A stretch of 64,000 nt of DNA from assembly GCF_009687885.1 (NCBI RefSeq), contig NZ_BLAF01000029.1, positions 77,924 to 141,923 on the forward strand, in the 5' to 3' direction. Below are positions 34,621 to 42,969 of the stretch, in pieces. The DNA comes from Acrocarpospora pleiomorpha. Lineage in GTDB: Bacteria; Actinomycetota; Actinomycetes; Streptosporangiales; Streptosporangiaceae. The position numbers were made by a program, and so were the translations under genes. Numbering within the stretch: position 1 is the stretch's first letter; each line of letters starts with the position of its first letter. Under the pieces are notes generated by a model. That model was given only the letters and a program-made list of their open reading frames with translations. It did no database searches and was not told the origin of the DNA.

Positions 34621-35393
34621 CAGCGGTCCGCGGGGCGGATGAGGTGGATCACCGGGCGGCCATGGGGGTGGGTGACCTGGACGTGGGCGTCGAAGTGGCG
34701 GGTGAGCAGGGGTTCGGTGAGGACGTCCTGGGGTGGGCCGGAGGCGGCGGCGTGGCCTTGGGAGAGCAGGAGCAGGGAGTCGGCGTACTGTCCGGCCAGG
34801 CTGAGGTCGTGCAGGGTGGTCACCACGGTGAGGCCGTCGTCCAGGCGGAGGCGGTCGAGGAGTTCCAGGACCTGCTGCTGGTGGCCGAGGTCGAGGGCGG
34901 TGGTGGGTTCGTCGAGGAGCAGGATGGGCGCCTGCTGGGTGAGCGCGCGGGCGAGCACCACCCGCTGGCGTTCGCCACCGGACAGGTGGCCGAGCGGGCG
35001 ATCGGCGAAAGCGGCCAGATCCAGCCGGGCCAGGACGGAGCGGGTGACCTCACGATCGTGGGCGGTCTCCCGGGCGAGATACGGGATGTAGGGGGTTCGC
35101 CCGAGTATCGCGTAATCGGCGACGGTCATATCGGGCGGCAGCAGCGGGTTCTGCGGGGCGTACGCGATCAGGCGGCCCCGCTCGCGCGGTTTCATCCGCC
35201 GGACCCCCCGCCCGCCGACCAGCACCTCGCCGTCGTGCGGCAGCAGCCCCATCATGGCCTTGAGCAGCGTCGACTTCCCCGCGCCGTTGGGCCCGATGAC
35301 CGCCAGCCAGGCCCCGTCCGGTACGGCCATGCCGACATCCCCCAGCACCGCCCGCCCCCCGAGCCGCACCCCCAGCCCGCGCACCTCGATCAC
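34620..35393 (-). CDS. btuD: cobalamin/corrinoid ABC transporter ATPase
   Basis: 257 residues. Walker A IGPNGAGKST, Q-loop IAYAPQNPLL, signature LSGGERQRVVLARAL, Walker B ILLLDEPTTALD and the H-loop in VTTLHDLSLA. The sequence belongs to the FecE/BtuD branch of siderophore/vitamin importers. The GTG start overlaps the permease stop (GTGA). Substrate specificity comes from context: upstream cobalamin riboswitch and downstream cobinamide-salvage gene. On sequence alone a siderophore importer could not be excluded. Confidence 0.92.
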   Translation of the reverse strand: MIEVRGLGVRLGGRAVLGDVGMAVPDGAWLAVIGPNGAGKSTLLKAMMGLLPHDGEVLVGGRGVRRMKPRERGRLIAYAPQNPLLPPDMTVADYAILGRTPYIPYLARETAHDREVTRSVLARLDLAAFADRPLGHLSGGERQRVVLARALTQQAPILLLDEPTTALDLGHQQQVLELLDRLRLDDGLTVVTTLHDLSLAGQYADSLLLLSQGHAAASGPPQDVLTEPLLTRHFDAHVQVTHPHGRPVIHLIRPADR

Positions 35394-36409
35394 GTCTCCA
35401 CCCGCCTGGTCAGCCGCAGCACCAGCACGAAGAACGGCGCCCCCACGAAGGCGGTCACCACCCCGATCGGCAGCTCGGCCGGCGCCAGCACGGTCCTGGC
35501 CACCAGATCCGCGATCACCAGGAACGCCGCCCCGCCCAGCAGCGACAGCGGCAGCACGATCCGGTAGGACCACCCGGCCAGCCGCCGCACCACATGCGGC
35601 ACGACGATCCCTACGAACGCGATCAATCCGCTCACCGCCACCGCGGACGCGGTCGCCAGCGAGGCGGCCAGCAGCACGAACAGCCGCACCCGCCGGGCGT
35701 GCAGCCCGAGACTGGTGGCCTCGTCGTCGCCGACCGCCAGCACGTCCAGCAGCCGCCCATGCGCGAGCATGACGACGACCGACACCAGCGCGTAGGGCGC
35801 GATCATCACCAGTTGCGGCCAGCCGCCCCCGACATCCCCCAGGATCCACGAGTAGACCCGCTGCAACTCCTCGACCTTGAGCTGCTGCACGAACGTCTGG
35901 ATCGCGGTCAGGAACGAGGTCACGGCGACCCCGGCGAGCACCAGCGTGGCGGTCCCGCCGCCCCGCCCGGCGGTGTTCCCCAGCGCGTACGCCAGGAAGA
36001 CCCCGCCGACCGCCCCGGCGAAGGCGGCGACGGGCACGGCGCCGGAATCCCCCGTCACCACGATCACCAACGTGACCGTCAGCCCCGCCCCGGCCGCCGC
36101 CCCCAGCAGGTACGGATCCGCGAGCGGATTGCGAAAAACCCCCTGATATCCGGCCCCCGCGATCGCCAGCAGCCCGCCCACCAGCCCGGCGAGCAGCACC
36201 CGAGGAACCCGCAGCTCGAACAGCACGCCCTGCTCGACCGGCAGCAGCCCCGAGTCGATCGACACGAAGGGCAACCGATCGAGCAACGCGTACAGGACGG
36301 AACCGGGCGCGAGACCGGCGGCTCCGACCAGCAGTCCGGCCGCCATGGAGCCCAGCAGCACGACCACGGCCGCGCTGAGGGCCCACAGCCTGAACCTGTG
36401 CCGAGTCAA
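35390..36409 (-). CDS. btuC: cobalamin/corrinoid ABC transporter permease
   Basis: 339 residues with about ten membrane helices, FecCD/BtuC family. Typical landmarks: VEQGVLFELRVPRVLLAGLV, YQGVFRNPLADPYLLGAAAG and GLIAFVGIVVPHVVRRLAG, the last contacting the ATPase. The start is TTG at 36409, immediately after the stop of the substrate-binding protein gene (TGATTG), so it relies on coupling. Imports corrinoid handed over by the lipoprotein BtuF. Confidence 0.92.
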   Translation of the reverse strand: MTRHRFRLWALSAAVVVLLGSMAAGLLVGAAGLAPGSVLYALLDRLPFVSIDSGLLPVEQGVLFELRVPRVLLAGLVGGLLAIAGAGYQGVFRNPLADPYLLGAAAGAGLTVTLVIVVTGDSGAVPVAAFAGAVGGVFLAYALGNTAGRGGGTATLVLAGVAVTSFLTAIQTFVQQLKVEELQRVYSWILGDVGGGWPQLVMIAPYALVSVVVMLAHGRLLDVLAVGDDEATSLGLHARRVRLFVLLAASLATASAVAVSGLIAFVGIVVPHVVRRLAGWSYRIVLPLSLLGGAAFLVIADLVARTVLAPAELPIGVVTAFVGAPFFVLVLRLTRRVET

Positions 36410-37363
36410 TCAGCTCGTGGCCTTCTGCACGGCCTCGCTGATGCTCCTGGCCAGGTCGACGATCCTGGGCCCCCAGCGGGAGGCGATGTCGTCGTCCAGC
36501 TCGACGACCTGCTCGTCCTTGATGGCGGACAATCCCGACCAGCCCGGACGTTTGGCCAGCGTGCCCGCGTTCTGCCCGCAGCACTTCGTGTCCGCCAGGA
36601 AGATCAGGTCGGGGTCGGCCTTGGCGACGAACTCGGCGGAGAGTTTGGGGTAACCGCCCGCCGCGTCCGGAGCCTCGTCCGCGATGTTCTCCAGGCCGAA
36701 CAGCCCGTAGATCTGCCCGATGAAGGTGAGCGAAGTCGTCGAATAGGGCACGACGTCGAGCTCGTGGTAGTAGGTGAGCCCCTTGCCCTTCGGCGCGGCC
36801 ATGACCAGCTGCTCCAGCTGGTTCTTCATGGAGGCCACCAGCTCGGTCGCCTGGCGCGCGTTCCCGGTCGCCAGGCCGAGGTCGTTGATCTCGTCGTAGG
36901 CGGCGTCCAGGTTGGCGGCGGCGGGTTCCAGCAGGACGGGCACGCCGACCTTGCCCAGGCCGTCCAGCACGCCTTCCAGATCGTTGGCGAGGATCACCAG
37001 GTCCGGCTTCTCGGCGATGATCGCCTCGACGTTGGGCTTGAACCCGGAAAGTTCGGTCTTGGGCGCCTCGGCCGGGTGGTTGGACTGGTCGTCGACCGCG
37101 ATCACCTGCGGTCCCGCGCCGATCGCGTACAGCGTCTCGGTGGCCGTCGGCGACAGCGACACGATCCTGCTCGGCCGCTGGGCGATGGTGATCGAGCCGT
37201 TCCCGGCGTTCACGGTCACCGGGAAGGCCCCGGCCGCGACGGACGGGGCAGGGGTTGGGGTCGCCGGGGTTTGAGTCGAGGGAGCGGCGGTGTCGGCAGG
37301 CTGACCGCATCCGGCCAGCAGGAGAACACCCAGCAACGCGCCCGCGAGAGCCTTGGGCCTCAC
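36410..37363 (-). CDS. btuF: cobalamin/corrinoid-binding lipoprotein
   Basis: 317 residues. Lipoprotein signal peptide with lipobox LLAGC (Cys19), a Thr/Pro-rich spacer, then a class III binding protein of the BtuF/FhuD type: RIVSLSPTATETLYAIGAGP, DLVILANDLEGVLDGLGKVG and ASRWGPRIVDLARSISEAVQ. Start GTG at 37363 with GGAGG upstream. First gene of the operon and directly behind a cobalamin riboswitch, which gives the ligand. It captures cobalamin or cobinamide outside the membrane for BtuC/BtuD. Confidence 0.92.
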   Translation of the reverse strand: MRPKALAGALLGVLLLAGCGQPADTAAPSTQTPATPTPAPSVAAGAFPVTVNAGNGSITIAQRPSRIVSLSPTATETLYAIGAGPQVIAVDDQSNHPAEAPKTELSGFKPNVEAIIAEKPDLVILANDLEGVLDGLGKVGVPVLLEPAAANLDAAYDEINDLGLATGNARQATELVASMKNQLEQLVMAAPKGKGLTYYHELDVVPYSTTSLTFIGQIYGLFGLENIADEAPDAAGGYPKLSAEFVAKADPDLIFLADTKCCGQNAGTLAKRPGWSGLSAIKDEQVVELDDDIASRWGPRIVDLARSISEAVQKATS

Positions 37364-37441
37364 GGATTCCTCCAGAGTCGCCGGGAAACGAGAGACCGCG
37401 TCATAAGACGGATCACCCTTTCCACGAGGGATGATGACGTC

Positions 37442-37544
37442 AGCGCACGATGCAGGCGACCTGGCTCACCCGCCCAGGGGAGGGCGGGACTGACAGTTGC
37501 GGGACAGCGCCGGGCTCAAACCGGACTTCGCTGCACGATACGCG
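37442..37544 (-). promoter_or_regulatory. cobalamin riboswitch
   Basis: Read on the minus strand, the conserved core is plain: GAAGTCCGG then TTTGAGCCCGGCGCTGTC and CCGCAACTGT (37493-37529), followed by the B12-box-like GAGCCAGGTCGCCTGC (37452-37467). The ends pair as P1 (37531-37544 with 37442-37455, with G-U pairs and one mismatch), and CCCGCCC/GGGCGGG (37470-37489) forms an internal stem. A further hairpin (37412-37435) lies between aptamer and start codon and may be the expression platform. Ligand binding should shut down the BtuFCD-CbiZ operon. Confidence 0.92.
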
Positions 37545-37653
37545 TCGAACGAACGGTACCAATGTCCGGACGGCAGGCTTCAGCCAGGCCCCGACCGGGA
37601 CATACGGGAGCGACTCCCGCAAGACCAGGACAGAGCTGGATAGGCTGGCTCGC

Positions 37654-38895
37654 GTGAGCGGGGTCCGGCGGCGTCTGGGGCGAGCGGTCCGGGCTACCGG
37701 GCGGCTGCTTCTCGGGCTGCTGCTGGTGCCGGTCTGCGTGATCGGTTCCGTGGTGTTCCTGCTGGCGTTCCTGTCCAGCGCCACCTTCGTCGGGCTGATC
37801 ATCCTGCCGTACGTGGTGCGCCTGAACCGCTGGATCGCCGGGCGCGGCCGCAAAGTGGCGGCGGGATGGCTGGGCGACCCGGTCGTCGCCGAGTACGCGC
37901 CCATCCGGGGCGGCATCCTGGCCCGGGCCAGGATCGTCCTCGGCGACCCGATGACCTGGCGGGACGCGGGCTGGATGGCCAGCCACATCGTGATCGGCGT
38001 GATCATGGCCGGGCTCGGCCTCAGCGTCTGGGCGGCCCTCGGTTTCGACCTGTCCGTCCCGATCTGGTGGTGGGCGCCGCTCCCCGAGCACGCGATCTAC
38101 CTGGTCGGCTTCGCCCTGGACAGCTGGCCCCGCGTGGCCATCACGATCCCGCTCCACTTCCTGGCCGTCGCCATCGCCGGCTCGTACGTGCTGCCCCTGC
38201 TGGCCACCGCCGACGCCCGCCTGACCCGCGCCCTCCTGGCCACCCCCGAGCGGGTACGGCTGGCGGAACGCGTCGTCGAACTCACCGAAACCCGCACGGC
38301 CGCCCTGGACGCGCACGGCGCCGAACTCCGCCGGATCGAGCGCGACCTGCACGACGGCGCCCAGGCCCGGCTGGTCTCGATCGCGATGCGCCTCGGCGTG
38401 GCCGAACGCATCCTGGCCAATGATCCGGACAAGGCCGCGGAACTCATCGCCGAAGCCCGGCTGAGCACCGAGGAGACGATGACCGAACTGCGGGACATCA
38501 TCCGCGGCATGTACCCGCCGATCCTGGCCGACCGCGGCCTGCCCGGCGCGGTGGCCGCGCTCGCCGCCCGCTGCCCGGTCCCGGTGGCGGCCACCGTGGA
38601 CGGCGTGGACCGGCTGCCCGCGGCGGTCGAGGCGGCCGCCTATTTCGTGGTCGCGGAGGCGCTCACCAACGTGGCCAGGCACAGCACCGCCGCCAGCGCC
38701 ACCGTGCACGTGCACGGCGATGAGGCGTCCTTGACCCTGCGGGTGAGCGACGACGGCCGGGGCGGGGCCGACGAGGCGTCCGGCAGCGGTCTGGCGGGCA
38801 TCCGCCGCCGGGTCGCCGCCTTCGACGGCAGGACCGAGCTGTCCAGCCCGCCCGGCGGGCCCACCACCCTGACCGTGGAGCTGCCGTGCGGGTAG
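37654..38895 (+). CDS. sensor histidine kinase with membrane sensor domain
   Basis: 413 residues. Membrane helices in residues 15-200 with an actinobacterial sensor-domain look (LLLGLLLVPVCVIGSVVFLL, IVIGVIMAGLGLSVWAALGF). HisKA_3 phospho-acceptor His in RRIERDLHDGAQARLVSIAM, then HATPase with N box AEALTNVARHSTA and G boxes VSDDGRGGADE and SGLAGIRRRVAAFDG. GTG start at 37654; in-frame codons upstream run antisense through the cobalamin riboswitch and are rejected. The stop overlaps its response regulator by 10 bp. Confidence 0.92.
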   Translation: MSGVRRRLGRAVRATGRLLLGLLLVPVCVIGSVVFLLAFLSSATFVGLIILPYVVRLNRWIAGRGRKVAAGWLGDPVVAEYAPIRGGILARARIVLGDPMTWRDAGWMASHIVIGVIMAGLGLSVWAALGFDLSVPIWWWAPLPEHAIYLVGFALDSWPRVAITIPLHFLAVAIAGSYVLPLLATADARLTRALLATPERVRLAERVVELTETRTAALDAHGAELRRIERDLHDGAQARLVSIAMRLGVAERILANDPDKAAELIAEARLSTEETMTELRDIIRGMYPPILADRGLPGAVAALAARCPVPVAATVDGVDRLPAAVEAAAYFVVAEALTNVARHSTAASATVHVHGDEASLTLRVSDDGRGGADEASGSGLAGIRRRVAAFDGRTELSSPPGGPTTLTVELPCG

Positions 38896-39533
38896 TCATC
38901 GTCGAGGACAACGTGCTGCTGGCCGAGGGCCTGGCGCTGCTGCTGCGCACCGAGGGCCACCAGGTCGCCGCGACCGTCGACACCGCGCCCGCCTTCCTGG
39001 CGGCCATCGAGGAGCACCGCCCGGACATCGCCGTCGTCGACGTACGGCTCCCGCCGACCTTCCGCGACGAGGGCGTGCGCGCGGCCATCGAGGTGCGCCG
39101 CCGCCACCCCAGGCAGCCCCTCCTGGTCCTGTCGCAGTATGTCGAGCAGACCTACGCCACCGAGCTCCTGGCCGAGGGCGGCGGCGGCATCGGCTACCTG
39201 CTCAAGGACCGGGTCAGCCGGGTCTCGGAGTTCGTGGACGCGCTGGCCCGGGTCGCCGCCGGCGGCACCGCGATGGACCCCGAGGTGATCTCCCAGCTGC
39301 TCACCCGCAGCCGGGTGGATCACCCGGTGGACACGCTCTCCCCGCGCGAGCACGAGGTCCTGGGCCTGATGGCGGAGGGCCGCTCCAACGGCGACATCGC
39401 CGACCTGCTCACGGTCACCGAACGCGCGGTGCACAAGCACGTCGGCAACATCTTCATGAAGCTCGGCCTGCCGCCCAGCGACAGCGGCCACCGCCGGGTG
39501 CTCGCCGTCCTGAGCTACCTCTCCAAGGTGTAG
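38886..39533 (+). CDS. NarL/LuxR-family response regulator
   Basis: 215 residues. Receiver: VVIVEDNVLLAEGLALLL, phospho-acceptor Asp in AVVDVRLPPTFRDEG, Lys in YLLKDRVSRV. LuxR HTH: LSPREHEVLGLMAEGRSNGD and VTERAVHKHVGNIFMKLGLP. The GTG start lies inside the kinase gene's end, so kinase and regulator are co-translated. The target is unknown; palindromes directly after its stop (39527-39554) and before the acyltransferase gene are candidate sites. Confidence 0.94.
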   Translation: MRVVIVEDNVLLAEGLALLLRTEGHQVAATVDTAPAFLAAIEEHRPDIAVVDVRLPPTFRDEGVRAAIEVRRRHPRQPLLVLSQYVEQTYATELLAEGGGGIGYLLKDRVSRVSEFVDALARVAAGGTAMDPEVISQLLTRSRVDHPVDTLSPREHEVLGLMAEGRSNGDIADLLTVTERAVHKHVGNIFMKLGLPPSDSGHRRVLAVLSYLSKV

Positions 39534-39554
39534 CCCGCTACACCCTTAAGGGTG
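39527..39554. repeat. overlapping palindromes after a response regulator gene
   Basis: GGTGTAGC/GCTACACC (39527-39544, 2-base loop) contains the TAG stop of the response regulator gene, and CACCCTTAAGGGTG (39541-39554) is a perfect 14-bp palindrome sharing its first four bases with the previous arm. In RNA the two hairpins exclude each other. Either a terminator without U-tract or an operator for the acyltransferase gene starting 73 bp downstream. Confidence 0.5.
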
Positions 39555-39626
39555 CGCAGCATCGCACGATCAAGAAGGGGGTCTGCCCTGCCGCGCGGAA
39601 GGCCGGGACTCGGGAGGCTAGGTCCC

Positions 39627-40847
39627 ATGTCGCTGACCATGCATCCCCCCGTTCCCGCCGCCGTCGCCCCCAGAGACCGGTTCATCGACATGCTGCGGGT
39701 GTTCGGCATCGCGGGAGTCGTCGTGCAGCACTGGAGCGTGCCCGTGCTCCTGTACGCCGACGGCAGGCTCACCACCGGCAACGCGCTGGCCGCCATCCCG
39801 CTGGTCACCTGGCTGAGCCAGGTCATGCCGCTGGTCTTCTTCGCGGGCGGCGCGGCGAACGCGATCAGCTGGCGGAAGGGCGGCGACGGCTGGGTGGTGC
39901 GGCGGGTCGGCCGCCTGGGCTGGCCGGTGCTGCCGCTGGCGGCGGTGTGGTTGCCGCTGCCCTACCTGCTGGGCTGGCTGGGCGTGCCGGCGCAACCGGT
40001 CGAGGTGGCGTCGCGCATCGTGGGGCAGTTGCTGTGGTTCCTGGTGGTGTATCTGATCGCCGTGGTCGCGACGCCGTACCTGATCCGGATGCGGGCCGCG
40101 GTGGTGCTGCCCGTGCTGGCCGGGGGCGCGGTGGCCATGGACGTGATCAGGTTCACGGGGTTCGAACCCGCCGGATACCTGAATGTGGTGTTCGTCTGGC
40201 TGGCCGTGCACCAGATCGGCTTCCTGTACGCCGAAGGCCGCCTGGCGTGGCTGTCCGGCCGCAGGGCCGCCGGGCTGGCAGTGGCGGGGTTCGGGATGGT
40301 GGCGGCGCTGGTGGCGGCGGGACCGTACCCGATGAGCATGATCGGGATGCCGGGGGCGATCTCCAACATGGCGCCGCCGAGCGCCTGCCTGCTGGCGCTG
40401 TTCGCCGGGCAGCTGGGGCTGGCCATGCTGCTGCGGCCCGCGCTGAACCGGGTGGCCGCCCGGCCGAAGCCCGGCGCGCTGCTGGAGTGGCTGGCGCCCC
40501 GGATGATGACGATCTACCTGTGGCACATGCCCGCATTGGTGGCCGTGGCCGGGGTCGCGGTGGTCGGGTTCGGCCTGGACACTCCGGCGATCGGGTCGGC
40601 GCGGTGGTGGGCGCTGACGCCGTGCTGGCTGTTCTGCCCCGGCGTGCTGCTGGCCGGCCTGGTCCGGGTCCTCGGCCGGTTCGAGCAACCGCCCGCGTGG
40701 GTCGGCGGCTCGGCGGTGCTGGTCGGCGGGGGGCTCACCGCGTTGATGATCACCGGCTTCCAGCCTGGCCCGGTGCCGGTTCTCGCGTCGGCCGTGCTGC
40801 TGCTGGGCCTGGTCAGGACGCGAGTTGCCGTTCCGCGTCGTCGATGA
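39627..40847 (+). CDS. acyltransferase family 3 membrane protein
   Basis: 406 residues with about ten membrane helices. The opening RDRFIDMLRVFGIAGVVVQH carries the Arg/Asp and His of acyltransferase-3 (OafB/OPG-type) enzymes, which acylate sugars, glycopeptides or lipids at the membrane. Other helices include WLSQVMPLVFFAGGAANAIS and MMTIYLWHMPALVAVAGVAV. GGGAGG stands upstream of the ATG. The substrate is unknown. The 3' end overlaps the convergent oxidoreductase by 35 bp. Confidence 0.88.
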   Translation: MSLTMHPPVPAAVAPRDRFIDMLRVFGIAGVVVQHWSVPVLLYADGRLTTGNALAAIPLVTWLSQVMPLVFFAGGAANAISWRKGGDGWVVRRVGRLGWPVLPLAAVWLPLPYLLGWLGVPAQPVEVASRIVGQLLWFLVVYLIAVVATPYLIRMRAAVVLPVLAGGAVAMDVIRFTGFEPAGYLNVVFVWLAVHQIGFLYAEGRLAWLSGRRAAGLAVAGFGMVAALVAAGPYPMSMIGMPGAISNMAPPSACLLALFAGQLGLAMLLRPALNRVAARPKPGALLEWLAPRMMTIYLWHMPALVAVAGVAVVGFGLDTPAIGSARWWALTPCWLFCPGVLLAGLVRVLGRFEQPPAWVGGSAVLVGGGLTALMITGFQPGPVPVLASAVLLLGLVRTRVAVPRRR

Positions 40848-41685
40848 TCTTCTGCAAGCGGAGGCCGTGCCGGGCGTCCAGCGGGTGGCCGCCGCCCGCG
40901 CGCACGGTCTCCGCGAACGACGCCATCATCCGGGAGAAGATCTCCTCCCCCAGCTCGTTGCCGAGCAGGGAGGCGCTGCCCAGCTCACCGTACACGTCGA
41001 TCCTGGCCGGGGGCAGCTCGCCGGTGGCCGCCATGCAGAGCGAAGCCTCGCTGACCGCGCCGGTCTCATGCTCCAGCAACAGTCCCACCCACCCGAGCGG
41101 GTTGCCGTGGGCCCGCACCGACGTGACCGGTCCGAGCGCCGCGTCCAGCAGATCGATCGTGTGCGGCCCGACGTCCAGCACCGCCCCCCGCTCCAGCCGC
41201 CACGGCGTGGCGAAATCGCCCCCGCGCAGCGCGCCGGAGATGTTCGCCGCATGCCCCCCGAACGGGCGCAGGGCCCGCGCCTTCGCCAGGAACTCCTCGG
41301 TGGCCCGCGAATACCGGAAGGTGTACACCATCTGGCTGGCCACCCCCGCCTCGCCGATCGCCTCGGCCAGCCGCCGCGCCCCGTCCAGGTCGGCGGCCAG
41401 CGGCTTCTCCAGCAGCAACGCCTTCCCGGCCCGCGCCGCCACGACCCCCAGCTCAGCCTGTACGGCGGGCGGCACGCTGAACGCCACCGCCTCGCAGACC
41501 TCCAGCAACTCCTCGATCCGCTCGAACGACGGCGCCCCGTGCTTGCCCGCCAGCTCCGCCGACGCCTCAGGACGCCGCGCCCAGACCCCGGCCAGGCGCG
41601 TGAACGGCCCTCTCGCCAGTTCGGGCGCGTGCACCATGCCCGCCCACGGCCCCGCCCCGATCAACCCAACCGACACCGGCTCCAC
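40813..41685 (-). CDS. Gfo/Idh/MocA-family oxidoreductase
   Basis: 290 residues. N-terminal Rossmann motif VGLIGAGPWAGMVHAPELA, conserved EKP motif in LLLEKPLAADLDGA, and the C-terminal alpha/beta domain with LDVGPHTIDLLDAALGPV, where His is the usual catalytic residue. These NAD(P)-dependent enzymes oxidise or reduce sugars, inositols and related compounds; the substrate is not evident. Monocistronic, divergent from the histidine phosphatase gene 70 bp away. Confidence 0.9.
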   Translation of the reverse strand: MEPVSVGLIGAGPWAGMVHAPELARGPFTRLAGVWARRPEASAELAGKHGAPSFERIEELLEVCEAVAFSVPPAVQAELGVVAARAGKALLLEKPLAADLDGARRLAEAIGEAGVASQMVYTFRYSRATEEFLAKARALRPFGGHAANISGALRGGDFATPWRLERGAVLDVGPHTIDLLDAALGPVTSVRAHGNPLGWVGLLLEHETGAVSEASLCMAATGELPPARIDVYGELGSASLLGNELGEEIFSRMMASFAETVRAGGGHPLDARHGLRLQKIIDDAERQLAS

Positions 41686-41755
41686 CGCCGCCTCCTCCCT
41701 GGATCTTCAGGGCGAGACTAGCCGGTTGAGTACGCTCGGGCATGATGAGAGACCT

Positions 41756-42361
41756 ATGGAACTCATTCTGCTGCGGCACGGCGAGACCGAGTGGAGCAGG
41801 GCGGGGCGGCACACCGGCCGCACCGACCTGCCGCTGACCGAGCACGGCGAGGAGCAGGCCAGGCTGCTCGCCCCGGAGATCAAGAAGCACCGGTTCGATC
41901 TCGTGCTGGTCAGCCCGGCGCGGCGGGCCAGGGACACGGCCGAACTCGCCGGGATCGGATCGTACGAGATCGAACCGGACCTGTGGGAGTGGGACTACGG
42001 CGGCTATGAGGGCATCACCACCGCGCAGATCAGGGAGACCCTCCCCGGCTGGTACATCTGGCGGAACGGCGTGATCCCGGGCGACGCGGCCCATCCCGGG
42101 GAGGACATCGAGCATGTGGGGCTACGCGCGGACCGGGTGATCGCCCGGGCGCTGGCGATGATGCGGACCGACCATCACGAACCCGGGCCCACCATCGCGC
42201 TCGTCGCGCACGGGCACTATCTGCGGATCCTGGCCGCCCGCTGGCTGGGGTTGCCGCCGGACCACGGCCGGTACCTGCGCCTGGACACGGGGACCTATTC
42301 TTCCCTCGGCTTCGAGCACGGCGAACATGTGATCCTGCGCTGGAACGCGCCTGTCAGCTGA
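41756..42361 (+). CDS. histidine phosphatase family protein
   Basis: 201 residues. Phosphoglycerate-mutase-like fold: catalytic RHGE in LILLRHGETEWSRAGRHTGR, Arg in LVSPARRARDTAE, acid/base Glu in DLWEWDYGGYEG and second His in IALVAHGHYLRILAARWLG. Members include acid phosphatases, phosphoglycerate mutases and SixA-like enzymes; the substrate cannot be read from sequence. The ATG lies at the end of a short divergent promoter region. Confidence 0.92.
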   Translation: MELILLRHGETEWSRAGRHTGRTDLPLTEHGEEQARLLAPEIKKHRFDLVLVSPARRARDTAELAGIGSYEIEPDLWEWDYGGYEGITTAQIRETLPGWYIWRNGVIPGDAAHPGEDIEHVGLRADRVIARALAMMRTDHHEPGPTIALVAHGHYLRILAARWLGLPPDHGRYLRLDTGTYSSLGFEHGEHVILRWNAPVS

Positions 42362-42364
42362 CGT

Positions 42365-42637
42365 TCAACTGACGACGGGGGCGGGCTGCGGACCTCGGCC
42401 GGTGAGCCACTCCAGGACCTTACGATGCCCTCTGCGGGCGTCCTCGAAGTGGCCCCACCGCCAGTATCTGGGCTGGTCCCGCACCCCGGTGACCCAGGTT
42501 CGATAGGCCACCGGGCGCGGCTGACCGTCGCTCGGCTCCGTCGCCGAAGCGACGCCGTACGTTCTGATCACGACGCGTCCGCCAGGCGCGAACAGCACGT
42601 CGTCCGCCACCGGGTACAGGGTCATCTGGTCCAGCAT
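42365..42637 (-). CDS. small hypothetical protein
   Basis: 90 residues from the ATG at 42637 (AGGGGGG upstream; an in-frame start ten codons earlier is less well placed). Contains LYPVADDVLFAPGGRVVIRT and WRWGHFEDARRGHRKVLEWL, with several Trp/Arg residues. No family recognised and no signal or membrane segment. Coding GC pattern looks normal. It ends 3 bp from the convergent phosphatase gene. Confidence 0.6.
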   Translation of the reverse strand: MLDQMTLYPVADDVLFAPGGRVVIRTYGVASATEPSDGQPRPVAYRTWVTGVRDQPRYWRWGHFEDARRGHRKVLEWLTGRGPQPAPVVS

Positions 42638-42719
42638 CACAAGCCCCCCTATTTGACTGGGTCCCACTCTGCCGGATCCTTGTTACACCCCCCGCGCCCA
42701 TGGGTTACGCGCGTGCGCG

Positions 42720-42742
42720 TCGTGTAAAAACGGCGTTACACG
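42720..42742 (-). terminator. candidate terminator of the XRE-DUF397 operon
   Basis: The inverted repeat CGTGTAA/TTACACG (42721-42727 and 42736-42742) overlaps the DUF397 stop codon. The loop, read on the minus strand, contains CGCCGTTT. A short T-run lies in the 3' arm. Seven-bp stem; moderate support. Confidence 0.4.
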
Positions 42743-42969
42743 AGGAGGGTGTCGAACTCGCCGTCCTTGACTCCGAGCACCAGTGCGCGGATCTCGTCCC
42801 GGGTGTAGATCAGGGCAGGACCTTCGGGGAAGCGGGAGTTCCGGACGGCTACCCCGCCGTCGGGAAGCTCGGCCAGCTCCACGCAGTTGCCGGTGGAGTT
42901 GCTGTAGAGGCTCTTCCGCCATAGGACGCCGTAAAGGTCGTTCGACGGCATGCCGTTATATGTCTGCAT
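42736..42969 (-). CDS. DUF397 protein
   Basis: 77 residues. Classic DUF397: LWRKSLYSNSTGNCVELAEL, GGVAVRNSRFPEGPALIYTR, then ALVLGVKDGEFDTLLV. These small actinobacterial proteins are encoded directly after Scr1/DUF5753-type XRE regulators, as here, and are thought to act with them in morphological or antibiotic control; some pairs behave like toxin-antitoxin modules. The ATG overlaps the XRE stop by 14 bp; another ATG lies six codons on. Confidence 0.93.
   Translation of the reverse strand: MQTYNGMPSNDLYGVLWRKSLYSNSTGNCVELAELPDGGVAVRNSRFPEGPALIYTRDEIRALVLGVKDGEFDTLLV

Noticed and set aside
37450..37653. In-frame 5' extension of the histidine kinase gene
   Set aside because: The extension reads antisense through the cobalamin riboswitch core; codon use is poor and the kinase membrane segment begins only after the GTG at 37654.
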